DNA of 64,000 nucleotides from Agrococcus baldri (GTDB taxonomy: Bacteria; Actinomycetota; Actinomycetes; Actinomycetales; Microbacteriaceae). Positions 61,091 to 64,000 of this stretch are shown one piece after another. How positions within the stretch are numbered: position 1 is the first letter of the stretch; the number at the start of each line of letters is the position of its first letter. Location of the stretch: NCBI GenBank assembly GCA_007988785.1, contig BJUU01000001.1:62001-126000 (forward strand). The letters are read 5' to 3'. The position numbers and the translations under genes are program-made. The notes beneath the pieces are model-generated. The model had not been told where the DNA came from. It saw nothing but the letters and a program-made list of their open reading frames with translations, and searched no databases.

Positions 61091-61846
61091 TCAGTAGTAG
61101 ACGGCGAGCGGCCCGTTCGGGCCATCGACGACCCGCACGGGCGTGTCGAACACGCGCGTGAGCACCTCGTCGGTCATGATCTCCGCCGCCGTGCCGAACT
61201 CGGCGATCCGGCCGTCCTTGACCGCGCAGATGCGGTCGGCGTAGTGGCCGGCGAAGTTGATGTCGTGCACGACCAGCACGATGGTGCGCCCGAGCTCCTC
61301 CGCGGCGCGTCGCAGATGCCGCATCATCTGCACGGAGTGCCGCATGTCGAGGTTGTTGAGCGGCTCGTCGAGCAGCACGTACTCGGTGTCCTGCGCGAGC
61401 ACCATCGCGACGTAGGCGCGCTGCCGCTGGCCGCCGGAGAGCTCGTCGAGGTAGCGGTGCTCGAGGGCGCCGAGGTCGACGAAGTCGATGGCGCGGCTCA
61501 CGAGCTGCTCGTCGTGCGCCGTCAGCCGCCCCTGCGAGTGCGGGAAGCGCCCGAACGCGACCAGCTGCCGCACCGTGAGCCGGGTGATGAAGTGGTTCTC
61601 CTGCCGCAGGATCGAGACGACCTTCGCGAGATCCTTCGAGCGCGTGCGGGTCACGTCGTGCCCGCCGATCTCGATGGCTCCGGAGTCGAGCCCGAGCAGG
61701 CGCCCGATCATCGTCAGCAGCGTCGACTTGCCGGCGCCGTTCGGGCCGATGAGGGCGGTGATGCCGCCCTTCGGGATCTCGATCGTGACGGGGCCGATCG
61801 AGACCTCGTCGCTGTAGTCCTTGCGGACATCCCGGAGCGTGATCAC
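61091..61846 (-). CDS. Iron-siderophore ABC transporter ATP-binding protein
   Basis: A 251-residue FecE/FepC-type ATPase. Walker A GPNGAGKST is at residues 34-42, signature LSGGQRQRAYVAM and Walker B YVLLDEPLNNLDM follow, and the switch His is in VVHDINFA. The GTG at 61846 overlaps the stop of the permease gene (GTGA). It is the last gene of an SBP-permease-permease-ATPase operon for Fe(III)-siderophore uptake. Confidence 0.94.
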   Translation of the reverse strand: MITLRDVRKDYSDEVSIGPVTIEIPKGGITALIGPNGAGKSTLLTMIGRLLGLDSGAIEIGGHDVTRTRSKDLAKVVSILRQENHFITRLTVRQLVAFGRFPHSQGRLTAHDEQLVSRAIDFVDLGALEHRYLDELSGGQRQRAYVAMVLAQDTEYVLLDEPLNNLDMRHSVQMMRHLRRAAEELGRTIVLVVHDINFAGHYADRICAVKDGRIAEFGTAAEIMTDEVLTRVFDTPVRVVDGPNGPLAVYY

Positions 61847-62898
61847 AGCCGGCCCTTTCTGAGGATGACGAACAGGAAGACGCTGCCGCCGATGAGCTCG
61901 ATGATGATCGAGACGACGCCCTCGGCGTAGAACACGTGGCGCATGATGAAGTAGGCGCCGCTCAGCACCACGAACGCCAGCAGCACCGCGACGGGCAGGA
62001 TGCGGCGGTGGTCGTAGGTGTCGGCGGCCTGGTAGGCGAGGGTGGCGACCAGGAAGCCGAGGAACACCATCGGGCCGACGAGCGCCGTCGAGACGGCCAT
62101 CAGGATCGAGACGAGGAAGAGCACCTGCATGAGCTCTGAGCGGTGCGACAGCCCCATGCTCATGCTGACGTCGCGACCGAGCGCGAGCACGTCGAGCTTC
62201 CTGGCGCGCAGCCACAGCGCCCCGGCGGCGAGCACGCACAGCGGGATCGCCACCGGCAGGTAGGCGGGGTCGGCGTTCGAGACATTGCCGAACAGTCGCG
62301 CGCTCAGCACGTCGAACTCGCTCGGCGTCAGCAGCCGCTGCATGAAGGCCGAGACCGAGCCCAGCCCGCCGCCGATGACGATGCCGATCAGCAGCATCAC
62401 CGGCAGGCTGCCGTAGCGGCCCGAGAGCAGCCAGCCGTAGAGCAGCAGCGAGAAGCCGACCATCAGCGCCACCTGCAGCACGAACTGCGGCACGCCCTGC
62501 AGCGCGATGATGCCGGCGATGCCGAGGAAGTAGACGGCCGAGGTCTGCACCGCGGTGTAGAGCGACTCGAAGCCCATGATCGACGGCGTGATGATGCGGT
62601 TGTTCGTGACGGTCTGGAAGCTGACCGTCGCGACCGCCTGGCAGACGGCGACGACGGCCATCACGATCACGCTCGTGACGCGCATCTCGGCGATGCGCCA
62701 GAAGCCCTCGGTGCCGACCGGCATCGGGTTGTCCCAGGCGAGCAGGCCGAAGGCGAAGCCGGCGGCGAGCACGATGAGCGTCGCCAGCACCACGCGGTAG
62801 CGCAGCCGCGCCCTGCGGGTCGGGAGGGCGGCGGACGTCCGGGGCGGCAGGGTGCCCGCCGCGGCCAGGTCGTCGCGCACGGCGCGCCGCTCAGCCAC
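61843..62898 (-). CDS. Iron-siderophore ABC transporter permease (FecCD family), second subunit
   Basis: A 351-residue FecCD-type permease with about nine helices. It carries TPSIMGFESLYTAVQTSAVYFLG near residue 115, SARLFGNVSNADPAYL and the conserved MGLSHRSELMQVLFLVSI segment, followed by ALVGPMVFLGFLVATLAYQ. The GTG at 62898 overlaps the previous permease stop by 8 nt; an internal start is possible. It pairs with the permease at 62891-63877. Confidence 0.92.
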   Translation of the reverse strand: MAERRAVRDDLAAAGTLPPRTSAALPTRRARLRYRVVLATLIVLAAGFAFGLLAWDNPMPVGTEGFWRIAEMRVTSVIVMAVVAVCQAVATVSFQTVTNNRIITPSIMGFESLYTAVQTSAVYFLGIAGIIALQGVPQFVLQVALMVGFSLLLYGWLLSGRYGSLPVMLLIGIVIGGGLGSVSAFMQRLLTPSEFDVLSARLFGNVSNADPAYLPVAIPLCVLAAGALWLRARKLDVLALGRDVSMSMGLSHRSELMQVLFLVSILMAVSTALVGPMVFLGFLVATLAYQAADTYDHRRILPVAVLLAFVVLSGAYFIMRHVFYAEGVVSIIIELIGGSVFLFVILRKGRL

Positions 62899-63877
62899 GA
62901 CGGCGCTGCCGCAGCAGGAGGGCGACGAACACGACGGCGCCGAGCACGCCAAGGATGAGCGAGACGGGCACCTCGAAGGGCGCGATGATCGTGCGGCCGA
63001 CGAGGTCGCAGACGGTGACGATGGCGACGCCGACCAGGCACACCCACGGCAGGTTGCTGCGCAGGTCGTCGCCGCGCACCATCGAGACGACGTTGGGCAC
63101 GATGAGGCCGAGGAAGGGCAGGCTGCCGACGATCACCGTGACGACGCCGGTCGCGACCGCGACGAGCCCCGCCCCCAGCAGCACCACGCGCTGGTAGTCG
63201 AGGCCGACGTTCGTGGCGATCTCCTCGCCCAGGCCCGCGACCGTGAAGCGGTCGGCGATCACGAACACCGCGACGGCGACGACCGCGACCACCCAGAGGA
63301 ACTCGTACTGGCCGCGCAGCACCGAGGTGAAGCTGCCCGCGAACCAGACGCCGAGGCTCTGCAGCATGTCGGTCTGCAGCGCGATGAACGTGGAGACGGC
63401 GGAGACCACCGCGCCCAGCATGATGCCGACGATCGGCACGATGAGGGAGGCCCGCAGCGACACCCGCCGCAGGAAGAGGAAGAAGACCATCGTGCCGATG
63501 AAGGCGGCGACGATCGCGCCCGTCATGCGCGGCAGGATGCCCGCGCCCGGCACGGCGATCATCACCAGCATCAGCCCGAGGCCCGCCCACTCGGTGGCGC
63601 CGGTGGTGGTGGGCTCGACGAAGCGGTTCTGCGTCAGCAGCTGCATGACGAGGCCGCACATGGCCATCGCCGCGCCGGCGAGCACGAGCGCGACCGTGCG
63701 CGGGATGCGGGTGATCGCGAACATCTCGCCGCCGCCCTCGGCACCGACCACGTCGTAGACGCCCGTGAAGAGCGAGACCACGAGCAGTCCCGCGACCACC
63801 ACGACGCCGACCAGCAGTCGCCAGTCGAGCAGCCGCCGACTGCTGCGCACGCGCGGTGCCACCGCCGCATCCGTCAT
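62891..63877 (-). CDS. Iron-siderophore ABC transporter permease (FecCD family), first subunit
   Basis: A 328-residue FecCD permease: RIPRTVALVLAGAAMAMCGLVMQLLTQNRFVEPTTTGATEWAGLG (about residues 58-102) is the family signature of the first permease. It ends with GSLPFLGLIVPNVVSMVRGDDLR and QRRRG. About nine helices. Its start is about 80 bp after the substrate-binding protein stop, with a stem-loop between them. Confidence 0.93.
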   Translation of the reverse strand: MTDAAVAPRVRSSRRLLDWRLLVGVVVVAGLLVVSLFTGVYDVVGAEGGGEMFAITRIPRTVALVLAGAAMAMCGLVMQLLTQNRFVEPTTTGATEWAGLGLMLVMIAVPGAGILPRMTGAIVAAFIGTMVFFLFLRRVSLRASLIVPIVGIMLGAVVSAVSTFIALQTDMLQSLGVWFAGSFTSVLRGQYEFLWVVAVVAVAVFVIADRFTVAGLGEEIATNVGLDYQRVVLLGAGLVAVATGVVTVIVGSLPFLGLIVPNVVSMVRGDDLRSNLPWVCLVGVAIVTVCDLVGRTIIAPFEVPVSLILGVLGAVVFVALLLRQRRRG

Positions 63878-63910
63878 GCCTCGCCCATCCTCATCTCCTC
63901 CGACCGCGCC

Positions 63911-63939
63911 GATGGCGGGGCCCGTGCCGCCCCGCCATC
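63911..63939 (-). other. Intercistronic stem-loop between the SBP and permease genes
   Basis: A perfect 11-bp inverted repeat, GATGGCGGGGC and GCCCCGCCATC, encloses a 7-nt loop. It lies just after the substrate-binding protein stop. It may act as a partial terminator or mRNA stabiliser, so that more binding protein than permease is made. Confidence 0.65.
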
Positions 63940-63957
63940 GCGCGCGTGCGACTCGTG

Positions 63958-64000
63958 TCAGCTGGCCTCGAGCGCGTCGGCGAAGCCGTTCAGGAACTCG
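63958..64000 (-). CDS. C-terminus of an iron-siderophore substrate-binding protein (5' end beyond the window)
   Basis: Only the last 13 codons are present (EFLNGFADALEAS, then TGA). Position ahead of two FecCD permeases and a FecE-type ATPase, plus the typical ALEAS-like helical end, suggest a periplasmic-type binding lipoprotein. The identity rests mainly on context. Confidence 0.6.
   Translation of the reverse strand, partial: EFLNGFADALEAS

Overview
The window is about 64 kb of very GC-rich chromosomal DNA from an actinobacterium. Gene content points to the family Microbacteriaceae: F420-type LLM oxidoreductases, DUF3097 and DUF2469 proteins, a GlgE maltosyltransferase, a mycothiol-synthase-like double GNAT protein, and many GTG starts. 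Agrococcus is a plausible genus, but that is a guess from general similarity. Almost everything looks like core chromosome. I saw no rRNA, tRNA, CRISPR array, insertion sequence or prophage.

Layout. 1-1858: a thiamine-precursor ECF transporter (ykoE plus a double ATPase) under a TPP riboswitch. 1.9-6.1 kb: a GDSL hydrolase, a DUF3097 protein, two head-to-head LLM oxidoreductases and a YeaQ-like membrane protein, separated by repeats and a strong terminator. 6.3-9.6 kb: gatCAB. 9.7-13.5 kb: a YdcF-like protein, then a permease and glycerate kinase pair. 13.5-20.4 kb: a radical SAM protein behind an SOS-box-like palindrome, a hydrolase, a phosphotransferase and the ligA-DinB-ATPase operon. 20.6-24.4 kb: two small membrane proteins, then a cysteine desulfurase, mnmA and an NTF2-like gene. 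24.4-33.3 kb: a glycogen block with glgX, glgP, glgE and glgB.

33.3-43.4 kb: a repeat-filled convergent gap, a thioredoxin-fold/TPR protein behind an unusual 627-residue membrane protein, an AI-2E family transporter, a secreted transglycosylase-like protein, and rpsB-tsf / pyrH-frr-cdsA-divIVA-like. 43.7-48.5 kb: an M23 peptidase ORF that lacks its expected stop, xerC, a phosphoesterase, an acyltransferase, and an ArsR-like regulator with an MFS efflux gene carrying an apparent one-base frameshift. 48.5-57 kb: dprA-yifB-yraN, DUF2469, rnhB-lepB, rplS, trmD-rimM-khpA-rpsP. 57-64 kb: a YbdK-like carboxylate-amine ligase, a third LLM oxidoreductase, a double GNAT protein, an NAD(P)-binding protein and the start of an iron-siderophore ABC operon running off the right edge.

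Two patterns run through the whole window. First, seventeen genes have a TANNNT hexamer 6-8 nt before the start codon, mostly with no Shine-Dalgarno sequence, which suggests leaderless transcripts; four pairs are divergent, and at 24.42 kb the two -10 elements overlap. Second, a family of GC-rich palindromic repeats sits at gene 3' ends and in places supplies the stop codon or C-terminal residues. I did not find a clearly new multi-gene system. The best leads are the MFS frameshift and its paired operators, the M23 run-on ORF antisense to xerC, the SOS-like box before the radical SAM gene, the four-repeat DivIVA-like protein, and the repeat family.
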